Notes under the pieces: model-generated
Seen by the model: the letters and a program-made list of their open reading frames with translations, nothing else
What the model was told of the DNA's origin: nothing
Database searches by the model: none
Part shown: one piece after another, positions 1-7,928 of the stretch
How positions within the stretch are numbered: the stretch's first letter is position 1
How the letters are laid out: each line of letters starts with the position of its first letter
Origin: an uncultured Clostridium sp.
GTDB taxonomy: Bacteria > Bacillota > Clostridia > TANB77 > CAG-508
Length of the DNA stretch: 60,760 bases
Reading direction: 5' to 3'
Assembly: GCA_930987745.1 (NCBI GenBank)
Contig: CAKNKX010000008.1
Location: 1 to 60,760 of the forward strand
Program-made: the position numbers and the translations under genes

Positions 1-425
1 AGGACAACAAAATACACAAGATGGTCAAGAACAACAAAACTCACAGGGTAATGAAGGACAACTAAATCCGCAAAGTAGTGGAGAACAACAAGGGCAACAG
101 AATAGTCAAATGCAACAAAACTCACAGGGTGGTAAAGGACAACAAAATACACAAGATGGTCAAGAACAACAAAACTCACAGGGTAATGAAAGACAGCAAA
201 GTCAACAGAATAGTCAAAGGCAGGAAAGTTCTCAGGTTGGTCAAGGACAACAACAGAATATGAAAGAGAAAACAGAAAAACAATCAGATGTTGTTATTGA
301 TAGCCATGAGTTATGGGATAACAAAATTGAAGAAAGAAAAAAAGAAGAATTAGAAAAAAATCAAGGACAACAAAACTCACAGGGTAATGAAGGACAACCA
401 AATCCGCAAAGTAGTGAAGAACAAC
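1..425 (+). repeat. Direct repeats encoding the Q/N-rich linker
   Basis: Bases 1-55 recur almost exactly at 136-190 (offset 135, 45 codons). Bases 35-90 recur with few changes at 371-426 (offset 336, 112 codons). Both offsets are multiples of three, so the linker of the VWA protein can grow or shrink without frame loss. Recent duplication is inferred from the near identity. Confidence 0.8.
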
Positions 426-1339
426 AAAATTCAAATGGGAGTAAAGGGCAACAAGGCCTACAAAAACAGCAAGAACAACAGAATTCACCAAGTAGTACGA
501 GAAAGAAAAGCTCTCAGACTGGCCAAGGACAACAACAGAAGATAAAAGAGAAAATAGAAGAACAAGAAGATATTGGTCATGATACTCATAGTTTATGGGA
601 TAAAGCGATAAAAGAAAGACAAAAAACAGAAAAATTTGTTGAAAAAGGAGAAAAAGAAACATTTAAACAAAACAGAATAGAAAGAAGAAAACAATTACAA
701 GAACTAAGTAAAGAGTTGGTAAAAGAAGCAACATGTGGAACAGAAATCCAAAGACAAAAGGAGAAATTACCCGATATAGGTATTGGTACTCCTTTAATCG
801 ATTGGAGAAGAGCTTTAAGACAAGCTATAAAGCATAATGAAGAATGGACTAGAAAAAATGCTAGAATGAGAAACGGATATTTTAGATATAGATTAGAGGA
901 AACTCCTATGCCAGAAACAGAGATTATATTAGATACAAGTGGCTCTGTAAGTGAGATTTTGTTACGAAACTTTTTAAGAGAATGTAAAAATATATTAATT
1001 CATTCAAAAATAAAAGTAGGATGTTTTAATACGGAATTCCATGGATTTACTGAATTGAAAAGATTAGAAGATATTGATAATATAAGATTACCAATTGGAG
1101 GAGGAACAGATTTTGATGTAGCGGTAAATGCTTTCTCGAGAAGAGTGCCTAACAAAATTATATTTACAGACGGTCTGGCACCAATGCCAGAAAAGGTTGT
1201 AAAAAATGTAATCTGGATTGTATATGGAAATAAAGAAATACATCCCAAAGGTGGAAAAGTAATTAATGTTAATGATGAACAATTAAAAAAATTATGTCAC
1301 TTCGTATCAAAAGATAAGTCAGAAGAGATAAGTAGGTAA
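2..1339 (+). CDS. VWA-like domain protein (DUF2201-type), 5' end missing
   Basis: The frame is open from the left edge, so the N-terminus is missing. The first ~200 visible residues are a Gln/Asn/Ser/Gly-rich low-complexity region. It holds two related blocks, DSHELWDNKIEERKK and DTHSLWDKAIKERQK. The C-terminal ~200 residues form a von Willebrand A-like domain with MIDAS signatures: DTSGS, then GGGTDF, then a late TDG. The block TPLIDWRRALRQA before the VWA part is typical of DUF2201 predicted metallopeptidase proteins, which usually pair with a MoxR-like AAA ATPase. That partner would lie upstream, outside the window. The metallopeptidase half is not visible, so only metal-dependent protein binding can be inferred. 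Confidence 0.75.
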   Translation, partial: GQQNTQDGQEQQNSQGNEGQLNPQSSGEQQGQQNSQMQQNSQGGKGQQNTQDGQEQQNSQGNERQQSQQNSQRQESSQVGQGQQQNMKEKTEKQSDVVIDSHELWDNKIEERKKEELEKNQGQQNSQGNEGQPNPQSSEEQQNSNGSKGQQGLQKQQEQQNSPSSTRKKSSQTGQGQQQKIKEKIEEQEDIGHDTHSLWDKAIKERQKTEKFVEKGEKETFKQNRIERRKQLQELSKELVKEATCGTEIQRQKEKLPDIGIGTPLIDWRRALRQAIKHNEEWTRKNARMRNGYFRYRLEETPMPETEIILDTSGSVSEILLRNFLRECKNILIHSKIKVGCFNTEFHGFTELKRLEDIDNIRLPIGGGTDFDVAVNAFSRRVPNKIIFTDGLAPMPEKVVKNVIWIVYGNKEIHPKGGKVINVNDEQLKKLCHFVSKDKSEEISR

Positions 1340-1475
1340 AGTCCTATGAAACCTTTAAACTAATTAGAGAGTTAAATTAAAAGTTATAAGACTATAAAAA
1401 ATAAGAACCTGACCCGACATAGCAATCAAAGATTGCAGTCCTAGTACCCCAGAACCTTGTTGTCTAAGACAATAA

Positions 1476-1513
1476 AAAACGGCAGATTGATGATAAATCA
1501 AATCTGTCGTTTT
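1476..1513 (-). terminator. Rho-independent terminator of the reverse gene
   Basis: AAAACGGCAGATT (1476-1488) pairs with AATCTGTCGTTTT (1501-1513). It lies just past the stop of the reverse gene, and its A/T flanks would let it work in both directions. The stretch 1340-1475 holds only a small GCAATC/GATTGC hairpin near 1421-1437 and no coding signal. Confidence 0.7.
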
Positions 1514-1522
1514 CCATTGCCA

Positions 1523-2044
1523 TTAACCAGTGTATCTGGAAATGACAATGCCATAATCAGACAAGACATAGTATAACCTTGTCTGACAGAGGAATCTCTG
1601 AAGTTCCAGAAGAATGAATTTGTATTTCTTTGGAACATATATTGTAAATTCCTCATTTTCCGGCTTATAAAAGCCAAAAAGTCTTTGAGAGTCTGAATAT
1701 GCTATATCCGTTGTTTTTTCTAAATTGGATATAGCATATCCGTTACGTACGGGAAATAACCGTAGCCTACAGCCTTTTACCTCATAAATTTTTGAACCAT
1801 CGCCAAGACTGGCAAAAGACGACTCAAAAATTGCAGAGGAGACATTTTGGTAATCTACCAATTTTTGTTGGCGATTATTACCAAGCTCATTACCGAGACC
1901 TAAAGACAGTGAAACTATCTTAAAATCTTTAGGAATATACACTCTTTCTAGAAGAGTTGTTGGCCCCAAGGAAACCTTCCTTGGAGAAGACGAAAGTGCG
2001 TCAATAATGTACATTGACACACTGAAGACCGGTATAGTCTTCAT
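1523..2044 (-). CDS. Hypothetical protein, atypical codon use
   Basis: A 173-residue protein that I do not recognise. The start is clear: GGAGG lies about 7 bases before ATG at 2044, behind a good promoter. There is no signal peptide or membrane segment. The sequence is mixed alpha/beta-like with VYIPKDFKIVSLSLGLG and FTIYVPKKYKFILLELQRF. Composition differs from its neighbours: it uses CGT, ACG, CCC and an in-frame CGG (positions 1762-1760, codon 95, context cta-CGG-tta) that must be read as a triplet, because skipping the C meets TAG 14 codons later. Recent acquisition is inferred. It is a single-gene unit with its own promoter and terminator. Confidence 0.7.
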   Translation of the reverse strand: MKTIPVFSVSMYIIDALSSSPRKVSLGPTTLLERVYIPKDFKIVSLSLGLGNELGNNRQQKLVDYQNVSSAIFESSFASLGDGSKIYEVKGCRLRLFPVRNGYAISNLEKTTDIAYSDSQRLFGFYKPENEEFTIYVPKKYKFILLELQRFLCQTRLYYVLSDYGIVISRYTG

Positions 2045-2072
2045 ATTACCCCTCCTTTAAGTATACATAAAC

Positions 2073-2101
2073 ATTATACACTCTTTTATACAATTTTGCA
2101 A
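2073..2101 (-). promoter_or_regulatory. Sigma-A-type promoter for the 1523-2044 gene
   Basis: Read on the minus strand: TTGCAA (2101-2096), 17 bases, TATAAT (2078-2073), about 30 bases before the start codon. Confidence 0.7.
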
Positions 2102-2129
2102 GGAATTTACGAAAAACCACCGAAATCGG

Positions 2130-2157
2130 TTGAAGTTTTTCTAAAATATGATATAAT
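2130..2157 (+). promoter_or_regulatory. Sigma-A-type promoter for the M50 protease/tsaD cluster
   Basis: TTGAAG (2130-2135), 16 bases, TATAAT (2152-2157). It overlaps a GAAAAAC/GTTTTTC inverted repeat at 2110-2141, which could be an operator or a remnant terminator. Confidence 0.7.
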
Positions 2158-2206
2158 GCTAACATATGTATTAAAAAAATATTAAAGGGGATACAAAGGA
2201 GTAAAT

Positions 2207-2941
2207 ATGTTTAATTTTTCATATGACAAAAAAGTACTTTATATAATAATTGGAATATTAGTATTAATCTCATTAACAAGTTTAATGACAAATCCAGATT
2301 CGTTATTTTCTATACTATTAGGAATACCAGGAGTGTTAATTGCAATAACATTTCACGAATTTGCCCATGGAATAGTTGCATATAAATTAGGAGATAATAC
2401 TGCAAAAATGGAAGGAAGACTGAGCCTAAATCCATTTGCACATTTAGACCCAATAGGAACTCTAATGCTTGTATTTGTGGGTATTGGTTGGGGAAAACCA
2501 GTACATGTAAATCCAAGTAATTATACAAGAAAAATCTCAATGGAAAAAGGAGAAGCAATAGTCTCAGCAGCAGGACCACTTATGAATATACTTCTTGCCT
2601 TTGTATTTGGAATTATATATTGTGTAATATTAAAATTTGCAGGATTAGAATTTTTAAATTCAACTGTAGGATTTGTAATAATGTTAATGATACAATCAAC
2701 AATAGTAACTAATGTTGGACTAGGAGTGTTTAACTTAATACCACTTCCACCATTAGATGGTTCAAAAATAATTATGCCATTTTTACCATATAAAGCAAAA
2801 GAATGGTTTGTAAATAATGAAAGAATCTTTTATCTTGTATTCATAGTTTTATGGATTTCAGGATTAGCTGGAAGAATTATATCACCAGCAATAGTTTGGC
2901 TTGCAAATGGAATAATGAGTATTTGCAGTTTTATATTATAA
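2207..2941 (+). CDS. Site-2-protease-like M50 family membrane metalloprotease
   Basis: A 244-residue polytopic membrane protein. The zinc-binding HExxH motif is HEFAHG near residue 50. The later motif NLIPLPPLDGSK near residue 182 supplies the third ligand, as in the short M50B/YwhC-like family. NPFAHLDPIGTLM between them is also characteristic. About five to six hydrophobic segments are visible. The family cuts transmembrane substrates within the membrane, but no substrate can be named here. The ATG at 2207 follows GGAGTAA. It is the first gene of a tandem group with tsaD and recG. Confidence 0.9.
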   Translation: MFNFSYDKKVLYIIIGILVLISLTSLMTNPDSLFSILLGIPGVLIAITFHEFAHGIVAYKLGDNTAKMEGRLSLNPFAHLDPIGTLMLVFVGIGWGKPVHVNPSNYTRKISMEKGEAIVSAAGPLMNILLAFVFGIIYCVILKFAGLEFLNSTVGFVIMLMIQSTIVTNVGLGVFNLIPLPPLDGSKIIMPFLPYKAKEWFVNNERIFYLVFIVLWISGLAGRIISPAIVWLANGIMSICSFIL

Positions 2942-2952
2942 TTTTTTTAGCA

Positions 2953-2988
2953 GGTTTTAAATGCTTCAAATTTTAAGTATTTAAAACC
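2953..2988 (+). other. Intercistronic hairpin before tsaD
   Basis: GGTTTTAAAT (2953-2962) pairs with ATTTAAAACC (2979-2988). No T-run follows, so it is more likely a processing or stability hairpin than a strong terminator. Confidence 0.5.
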
Positions 2989-3014
2989 TCATTTAATATA
3001 GGAAGGAAATAGAA

Positions 3015-4015
3015 ATGGAAAAAGATATACTAACAATGCGGAATCGAATCAAGTTGTGATGAAACATCAGTAGCAATAGTAAAAAATGGAAGAGAAATAC
3101 TATCAAATGTAATAGATACACAAATTCCAATCCACGAAAAATATGGCGGAGTAGTACCAGAGATAGCATCAAGGAATCATATAGAAGCAATTTCGAGAGT
3201 GGCAAATAAAGCACTAAAAGATGCAAATATTACTTTAGACCAAGTAGATGCCATAACTCCAACATATGGACCAGGATTAGTGGGAGCTTTACTTGTTCGG
3301 AGTATCTTATGCAAAAGCTTTATCATATGCGAAAAATATACCATTAGTGGGAGTAAATCATATAGAAGGACATATTGCAGCAAATTATTTAACATATAAA
3401 GAACTAGAACCTCCATTTTTATGTGTAATGACATCAGGAGGAAATACACGGAATAATATTAGTAAAAGATTATACAGAATTTGAGGTTTTAGGAAAAACA
3501 AGAGATGATGCTGTTCGGAGAAGCATTTGATAAAGTTGCAAGAGTTGTAGGTTTAGGATATCCTGGAGGACCAAAAGTTGATAAACTAGCAAAAGAAGGA
3601 GAGCCTAAAATAACACTTCCTAAAACTCATTTTGAAGATGAATCACTTGATTTTAGTTTTAGTGGAATAAAAACAGCTGTAATAAATTTACATCATAAAA
3701 ATCCAAATGTAAATAAAGCAGATTTATGTGCAAGTTTTGAAAAGACTATAACAGAAGAATTAATGGAAAATGTAGAAAAAGCAATTAAAAAAACAGGAGT
3801 AAAAGTAGTTACCTTAGCAGGGCGGAGTATCAGCAAATAGCTATATCAGAAAAGAATTTTTAAACTTAGAAAAAAAGAATGTAAAAATATATATGCCAGA
3901 CTTAAAACTATGTACAGACAATGCAGCTATGATAGCATCAAGTGGTTACTATAACTATATCTCAGGAAAAAGAAGTAATTTAGATTTAAATGCAATACCA
4001 AATTTAAAATTGTAA
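3015..4015 (+). CDS. tsaD: TsaD, tRNA t6A37 threonylcarbamoyltransferase subunit, read through five +1 CGG sites
   Basis: TsaD moves the threonylcarbamoyl group from TC-AMP to A37 of ANN-decoding tRNAs, with TsaB and TsaE. Reading from ATG 3015 and dropping one C at each of five in-frame CGG codons (3039, 3298, 3449, 3516, 3823) gives a continuous 331-residue protein, the usual length. It shows GIESSCDET at the N-terminus, HIEGH as the metal-binding pair, [32 protein letters not shown] and LAGGVSAN near the C-terminus. All five recoded positions read as Gly, and four fall on glycines conserved in the family. Without recoding the frame stops within 7 codons of the first site. Stop codon is 4013-4015. 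A second intact tsaD elsewhere would weaken the claim that this copy is functional. Confidence 0.92.
3039..3042 (+). other. tsaD: +1 recoding site CGGA, tsaD site 1
   Basis: Codon 9 in frame is CGG after ATG. Skipping the C gives GGA = Gly of the LGIESSCDE motif. The unshifted frame hits TGA six codons later. Confidence 0.85.
3298..3301 (+). other. tsaD: +1 recoding site CGGA, tsaD site 2
   Basis: CGG follows GTT in frame. Skipping the C gives GGA in [11 protein letters not shown], a conserved Gly position. Confidence 0.85.
3449..3452 (+). other. tsaD: +1 recoding site CGGA, tsaD site 3
   Basis: CGG follows ACA in frame. Skipping the C gives SGGNT-Gly-IILVKDY. This residue is variable in the family, so Gly here rests on the codon rather than on conservation. 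Confidence 0.8.
3516..3519 (+). other. tsaD: +1 recoding site CGGA, tsaD site 4
   Basis: CGG follows GTT in frame. Skipping the C gives the highly conserved Gly of TRDDAVGEAFDK. Confidence 0.85.
3823..3826 (+). other. tsaD: +1 recoding site CGGA, tsaD site 5
   Basis: CGG follows GGG in frame. Skipping the C gives the second Gly of LAGGVSAN. Unshifted, the frame ends at TAG 3838-3840. Confidence 0.85.
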
Positions 4016-4028
4016 ATAAAAGGAGAAA

Positions 4029-4412
4029 ATGATGGAAGAAGAAAAGAAAGATACTAAAGTAGAAAACAAAAAATCAAATAAAAAACTATTAGTAATAACA
4101 CTAATAATAATTTTAGTTATAATCTTAGGAACAATTGGAGTTTTAGCATATATAAATGGAACAAATGATGAAAAAAGAGCATCTGAAATATTTGGGGATG
4201 AATATTGTGATGCAATAATGCATATTGCAACAAGAGACTTAGCACCACATATTTGTAAAATCTGTGGAGTAGAATTTCAAGATTCATCTATGAGAGAAGA
4301 TATATGTGATGAATGTGCCAAAAAAACTAATAGATGTAATTTTTGTGGTAAAAAATTAACAGATGAAATAAAAGCACAAAGAGAAGAAATGCAAAATAGT
4401 GGAATAGAATAA
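4029..4412 (+). CDS. Single-pass membrane protein with C-terminal zinc-ribbon-like Cys pairs
   Basis: A 127-residue protein. A charged N-terminus (1-20) is followed by one membrane helix (about residues 21-44: LLVITLIIILVIILGTIGVL). The soluble part carries three Cys pairs, CKIC, CDEC and CNFC, spaced like one or two treble-clef or zinc-ribbon knuckles. The ATG at 4029 sits 7 bases after GGAG, and the second ATG at 4032 is possible. It lies 13 bases after tsaD and 17 before the phosphoesterase, so it is co-transcribed. Function is unknown. The composition fits its neighbours. Confidence 0.75.
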   Translation: MMEEEKKDTKVENKKSNKKLLVITLIIILVIILGTIGVLAYINGTNDEKRASEIFGDEYCDAIMHIATRDLAPHICKICGVEFQDSSMREDICDECAKKTNRCNFCGKKLTDEIKAQREEMQNSGIE

Positions 4413-4429
4413 AAGGAGAAGTTTTAAAT

Positions 4430-5135
4430 ATGTCAATATATACAATCCGGAGATTTACATTTGTCATTTCATGAGAAAAAGCCAATGAGTATTTTTGGCG
4501 AAAATTGGAGAAATCATGAAGAGAAAATAAAAAAAGACTGGCAAGAAAAAGTAAAAGAAAATGACTTGGTAATATTACCAGGTGACTTTTCATGGTCAAT
4601 GTATCTAAAAGATACCTTGGAAGATTTTGCATATTTGAACTCTTTACCGGGTAAAAAATTATTACTAAAAGGAAACCATGATTATTGGTGGACAACACTA
4701 AGTAGTATGAGAAAATTCTTAGAAGAGAACAACTTCAAAAATATAGACTTTATATATAACAATTCATATGAATATGAAGGAAAAATAATAGTAGGCTCAA
4801 GAGGATGGGCACAAGGAGAAGATGAAGAAAGTAAAAAAATATTAAAAAGAGAAGCAATAAGGCTAGAATTATCAATAAAAGATGGAATAGAAAGGTTTGG
4901 AGAAGATAAAGAAATAATAGCATTTATGCATTATCCTCCAATTAGTTATCATGATATAGAAAAAAATATTATGAATGACTTTATAAAAATTTTAAAAAAA
5001 TATGATATAAAAAGATGCTATTATGGACACTTACATAGTCAAGCAATAAAAGAAGCAGTAGAAGGTAATCATTATGGAATAGAATTTAACTTGGTCAGTG
5101 CAGATGGCTTAGACTTCAAACTAAAAGAGATTTAG
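4430..5135 (+). CDS. Metallophosphoesterase of the calcineurin-like superfamily, one +1 CGG site
   Basis: Reading ATG 4430 (GGAG 10 bases upstream) through the CGGA site at 4448 gives a 234-residue protein starting MSIYTIGDLHLSFHEKKPM. The family motifs are all present: xGDLHL (normally D-x-H), LPGDFSW (GD), KGNHDYWW (GNHD), FMHYPP (H) and YGHLHS (GHxH). These bind the two catalytic metals. Without the shift the first metal-binding motif would be lost, and the only intact frame would start at an internal TTG/ATG around 4461. Substrate is unknown. It sits between a zinc-ribbon protein and recG on the same strand. Confidence 0.85.
4448..4451 (+). other. +1 recoding site CGGA, metallophosphoesterase
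   Basis: CGG is codon 7, after ATC. Skipping the C gives GGA and then GAT-TTA-CAT, the D-x-H metal ligands. The required metal-binding residues lie immediately after the site. Confidence 0.85.
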
Positions 5136-5185
5136 GGGATGGACTCAATTTCCCCTTTTTTAGAACCAATTATAGAGGTAGAAAA

Positions 5186-7231
5186 ATGGTAGATTTATAC
5201 AAAGATGTAAAATATATAAAAGGTGTAGGACCAAATAGAGTAAAATTACTAAATAAAATAGGTATCTTTACACTAAAAGATTTAATTACATATTATCCAA
5301 GAACTTATGAAGATAGAAGTAAACCAAAGAATCTATATGAATGTCAAGATGGAGAAGAAGTTTTTGTAAGAGCTATTGCATGTTCTAGATTGTCAGATAT
5401 AAGATTAAGAGGAAGAACAATGCAAAAACTTTTAATTAGAGATGAAACAGCAACTGCAGAAGCAATGTGGTTTAATCAAAGCTATTTAAAAAGTAAATTT
5501 GAACAAGGCAAGGAATATGGCTTTTATGGAAGAGTAAGTAAAAAATATGGAAAAATAGAGCTTATGTCTCCTCAATTTGACGAAGGAAATAGCACAAAAA
5601 ACACAGGAAGGATAATTCCAATATATCCACTAACATACAATTTGTCACAAAATAACTTAAGAAAAATAATGGAAAATGGAATAAAAGAAGTATATGGAAA
5701 TCTAGAAGAAACTTTGCCAAATTATATATTAGATGAATATAAATTAGAAAAAATCAATAAAGCTGTAAAAGACATTCATTTCCCTGAAGGTTTTAATGAT
5801 TTTAATACTGCAAGAACAAGATTAGTTTTTGAAGAGCTATTATCAGTACAACTTGCATTATTAGAATTGAAAAATAGATATATGAATGAAGAAAAAGGTA
5901 TTATATTTGATAAAAATGTCAAAATATCAGATGTAATAAATAGTTTACCATTTAAATTAACTGGTGCACAAAGAAGAGTTTTAGAAGAAATTGAAGGAGA
6001 TATGGAATCTGATAAAACAATGAATAGACTTCTTCAAGGAGATGTTGGATCAGGAAAAACAGTTGTTGCAATGTGTTCAGCATATAAAGCAGTGAAATCA
6101 GGATATCAAGCAGCAATTATGGCACCTACTGCAATACTTGCTAACCAGCATTTAGAAAATTTTAGAAATATTTTAGAAAAATTTGATATAAAAATGGAAC
6201 TTCTAATTTCAGGAATTACTAAAAAGAAGAAAGAAGATATTTTACAAAGACTAGAAAATGGAGAAATAGACATAATAATTGGAACACATGCTTTAATTGA
6301 GGATAATGTCAAATTTAAAAATTTAGGACTAGTTGTAACAGATGAGCAACATAGATTTGGAGTAAAACAAAGAAGTAAGATTGCAAGTAAAGGAAATAAT
6401 CCAGATGTATTAGTTATGACTGCAACTCCAATTCCAAGAACACTTGCTTTAATTTTATATGGTGACTTAGATATTTCAATAATAGATGAACTTCCACCAA
6501 ATAGGAAGAAAATTGAGACATTTGCTGTAAATAAAAATATGACTGATAGAGTAAATGCTTTCATAAAAAAGCAAATAGATGAAGGAAGGCAAGCATATAT
6601 TGTTTGTCCATTAGTCGAAGAAAATGAAGAAATGGATCTGAAATCTGTCGAAAAATTATATGAAACATATAAAACTGAAGTTTTTCCAGAATATAAAGTA
6701 GAATATATACATGGAAAACTAAAACAAAAAGAGAAAGATGAAATAATGGATAGATTCAAAAAAGGTGAAATTGATATTTTGATATCTACAACAGTTATAG
6801 AAGTAGGTGTAGATGTTCCAAATAGTAATATAATGGTAATCGAAAATGCTGAAAGATTTGGACTAGCACAACTTCACCAATTAAGAGGAAGAGTAGGTAG
6901 AGGAGAATATAAATCATATTGTATCTTAAAATATGAGGGAAAAGGTGAAACAGTTAGAAAAAGAATGAAAGTTATGTGTGATACAAATGATGGATTTATA
7001 ATTTCTGAAAAGGACTTAGAATTAAGAGGTTCGGGAGATTTCTTTGGAACTATGCAACATGGTCTTCCAGAGTTTAAGATTGCAAATTTGTTTGAGGATA
7101 TGCAGATATTAAAGGTGGCTCAAGAAGCGGCAATAAAAATTTTGTCGAAAGACCCTAAATTAGAAAATAAAGAAAATGTTTTACTTAAAAGATTAATAAG
7201 AGATAAATTTCAAAAAAGGATAGAAATATAA
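5186..7231 (+). CDS. recG: ATP-dependent DNA helicase RecG
   Basis: A 681-residue RecG, normal length. The N-terminal wedge/OB region begins KYIKGVGPNRVKLLNKIGI with a helix-hairpin-helix-like start. Walker A is GDVGSGKT, motif II is DEQH in VVTDEQHRFGV, and motif III is TATPIPRTLAL. The C-terminal helicase half has STTVIEVGVDVPNSN and QLRGRVGRG. The TRG-like tail includes DFFGTMQHGLPEFK. RecG remodels stalled forks and Holliday junctions. The ATG follows AGAGGTAG. There is no in-frame CGG in this long gene, which makes it a good control for the recoding rule. Confidence 0.97.
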   Translation: MVDLYKDVKYIKGVGPNRVKLLNKIGIFTLKDLITYYPRTYEDRSKPKNLYECQDGEEVFVRAIACSRLSDIRLRGRTMQKLLIRDETATAEAMWFNQSYLKSKFEQGKEYGFYGRVSKKYGKIELMSPQFDEGNSTKNTGRIIPIYPLTYNLSQNNLRKIMENGIKEVYGNLEETLPNYILDEYKLEKINKAVKDIHFPEGFNDFNTARTRLVFEELLSVQLALLELKNRYMNEEKGIIFDKNVKISDVINSLPFKLTGAQRRVLEEIEGDMESDKTMNRLLQGDVGSGKTVVAMCSAYKAVKSGYQAAIMAPTAILANQHLENFRNILEKFDIKMELLISGITKKKKEDILQRLENGEIDIIIGTHALIEDNVKFKNLGLVVTDEQHRFGVKQRSKIASKGNNPDVLVMTATPIPRTLALILYGDLDISIIDELPPNRKKIETFAVNKNMTDRVNAFIKKQIDEGRQAYIVCPLVEENEEMDLKSVEKLYETYKTEVFPEYKVEYIHGKLKQKEKDEIMDRFKKGEIDILISTTVIEVGVDVPNSNIMVIENAERFGLAQLHQLRGRVGRGEYKSYCILKYEGKGETVRKRMKVMCDTNDGFIISEKDLELRGSGDFFGTMQHGLPEFKIANLFEDMQILKVAQEAAIKILSKDPKLENKENVLLKRLIRDKFQKRIEI

Positions 7232-7251
7232 TACATAAATTTTACAAATTA

Positions 7252-7280
7252 TTGCTTTTTTGTCGAATTTATTATATTAT
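7252..7280 (+). promoter_or_regulatory. Probable promoter for the small membrane protein
   Basis: TTGCTT (7252-7257), 17 bases, TATTAT (7275-7280). Its position argues against the ATG at 7283 as the start. Confidence 0.45.
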
Positions 7281-7312
7281 ATATGTACAAAATAAAAAGG
7301 ATGTTGATAGAA

Positions 7313-7504
7313 ATGTTTCAAGTAATAATGAGAATAATAGCTGCCTTAATTCTTTTAGGTGGAGTTATACTAATATATGATGCACGAATGATAACAAAAA
7401 AATTTTTCGGATTTGGTGACCAAAATGATGCGTCAAGCGGACTTAAAATTATAGGTTTTATTGCTTTGATTTTAGGCGGATTAATTTTATATTTTAATTT
7501 TTAA
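7313..7504 (+). CDS. Small two-helix membrane protein
   Basis: Two hydrophobic segments, about residues 5-22 and 47-62, flank a short polar loop with FFGFGDQNDASSGLK. From ATG 7313 the protein has 63 residues. An AAAAAGG at 7294-7300 lies 12 bases upstream. The frame also has ATGs at 7283 (73 residues) and 7301, but the promoter placement disfavours 7283. Small proteins of this kind are common downstream of housekeeping genes in Clostridia, and the function is unknown. Confidence 0.6.
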   Translation: MFQVIMRIIAALILLGGVILIYDARMITKKFFGFGDQNDASSGLKIIGFIALILGGLILYFNF

Positions 7505-7506
7505 TA

Positions 7507-7554
7507 AAAATCCCTTCTTATCTTAAGTTTTATTTTAAGATAAGAGGGGATTTT
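7507..7554 (+). terminator. Strong rho-independent terminator
   Basis: AAATCCCTTCTTATCTTAA pairs with TTAAGATAAGAGGGGATTT and is followed by a T-rich run. It closes the recG/small-protein unit. Confidence 0.9.
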
Positions 7555-7769
7555 ATAAGTAACTATAAGACGTTGAATCAAAAATAAATTGACAAAAAAA
7601 TAATGCCAAAGCTAAATAATATCAACCTTGGTATTACTTATATTGGTGCCAACGAAGTAGTTATCTACAACTCGTCACTAGCTCTCTTGACGATTGATAT
7701 AAAATCAATCAAACTATATACAGATTAACAGATTTTTTCAAAAAAATCAAGTATCATTTCTCAAAAAAA
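7555..7769. other. Non-coding stretch between terminator and atypical gene
   Basis: No plausible gene. There is a TTGACA at 7591-7596 with a weak -10 (TAAATA) 18 bases on, and a GATTGATATAAAATCAATC hairpin near 7695. The section 7600-7700 is less AT-rich than the flanks, like the gene that follows. It could be part of the acquired segment or an unrecognised RNA. Confidence 0.4.
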
Positions 7770-7798
7770 TTGTATTTTATGTGTATTTATGTTATAAT
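7770..7798 (+). promoter_or_regulatory. Sigma-A-type promoter of the beta-repeat gene
   Basis: TTGTAT (7770-7775), 17 bases, TATAAT (7793-7798), about 130 bases before the start codon, giving a long leader. Confidence 0.7.
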
Positions 7799-7805
7799 AA
7801 AAAGT

Positions 7806-7915
7806 GATGTATGCAAAGCCTTGTGTCATTTTCCCAGTTTTCACTAATTAGTGAGAGGGATAACCTCTAACTTTTTAGTTTATGCATACAAACACTAATC
7901 AACAATAAAGTTTAA
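7806..7915 (+). promoter_or_regulatory. Structured 5' leader of the beta-repeat gene
   Basis: TGTATGCA (7808-7815) pairs with TGCATACA (7883-7890) and closes a domain. Inside are CACTAATTAGTG (7842-7853) and a GAGG/CCTC hairpin just after it. This architecture resembles a cis-regulatory RNA. I do not recognise a known riboswitch class. Confidence 0.45.
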
Positions 7916-7928
7916 GGAGGAAAAAATC

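Noticed and set aside
3015..4015. tsaD as a pseudogene
   Set aside because: All defects are of one type and compatible with full function. No other damage, no missing motif, normal spacing to neighbours.
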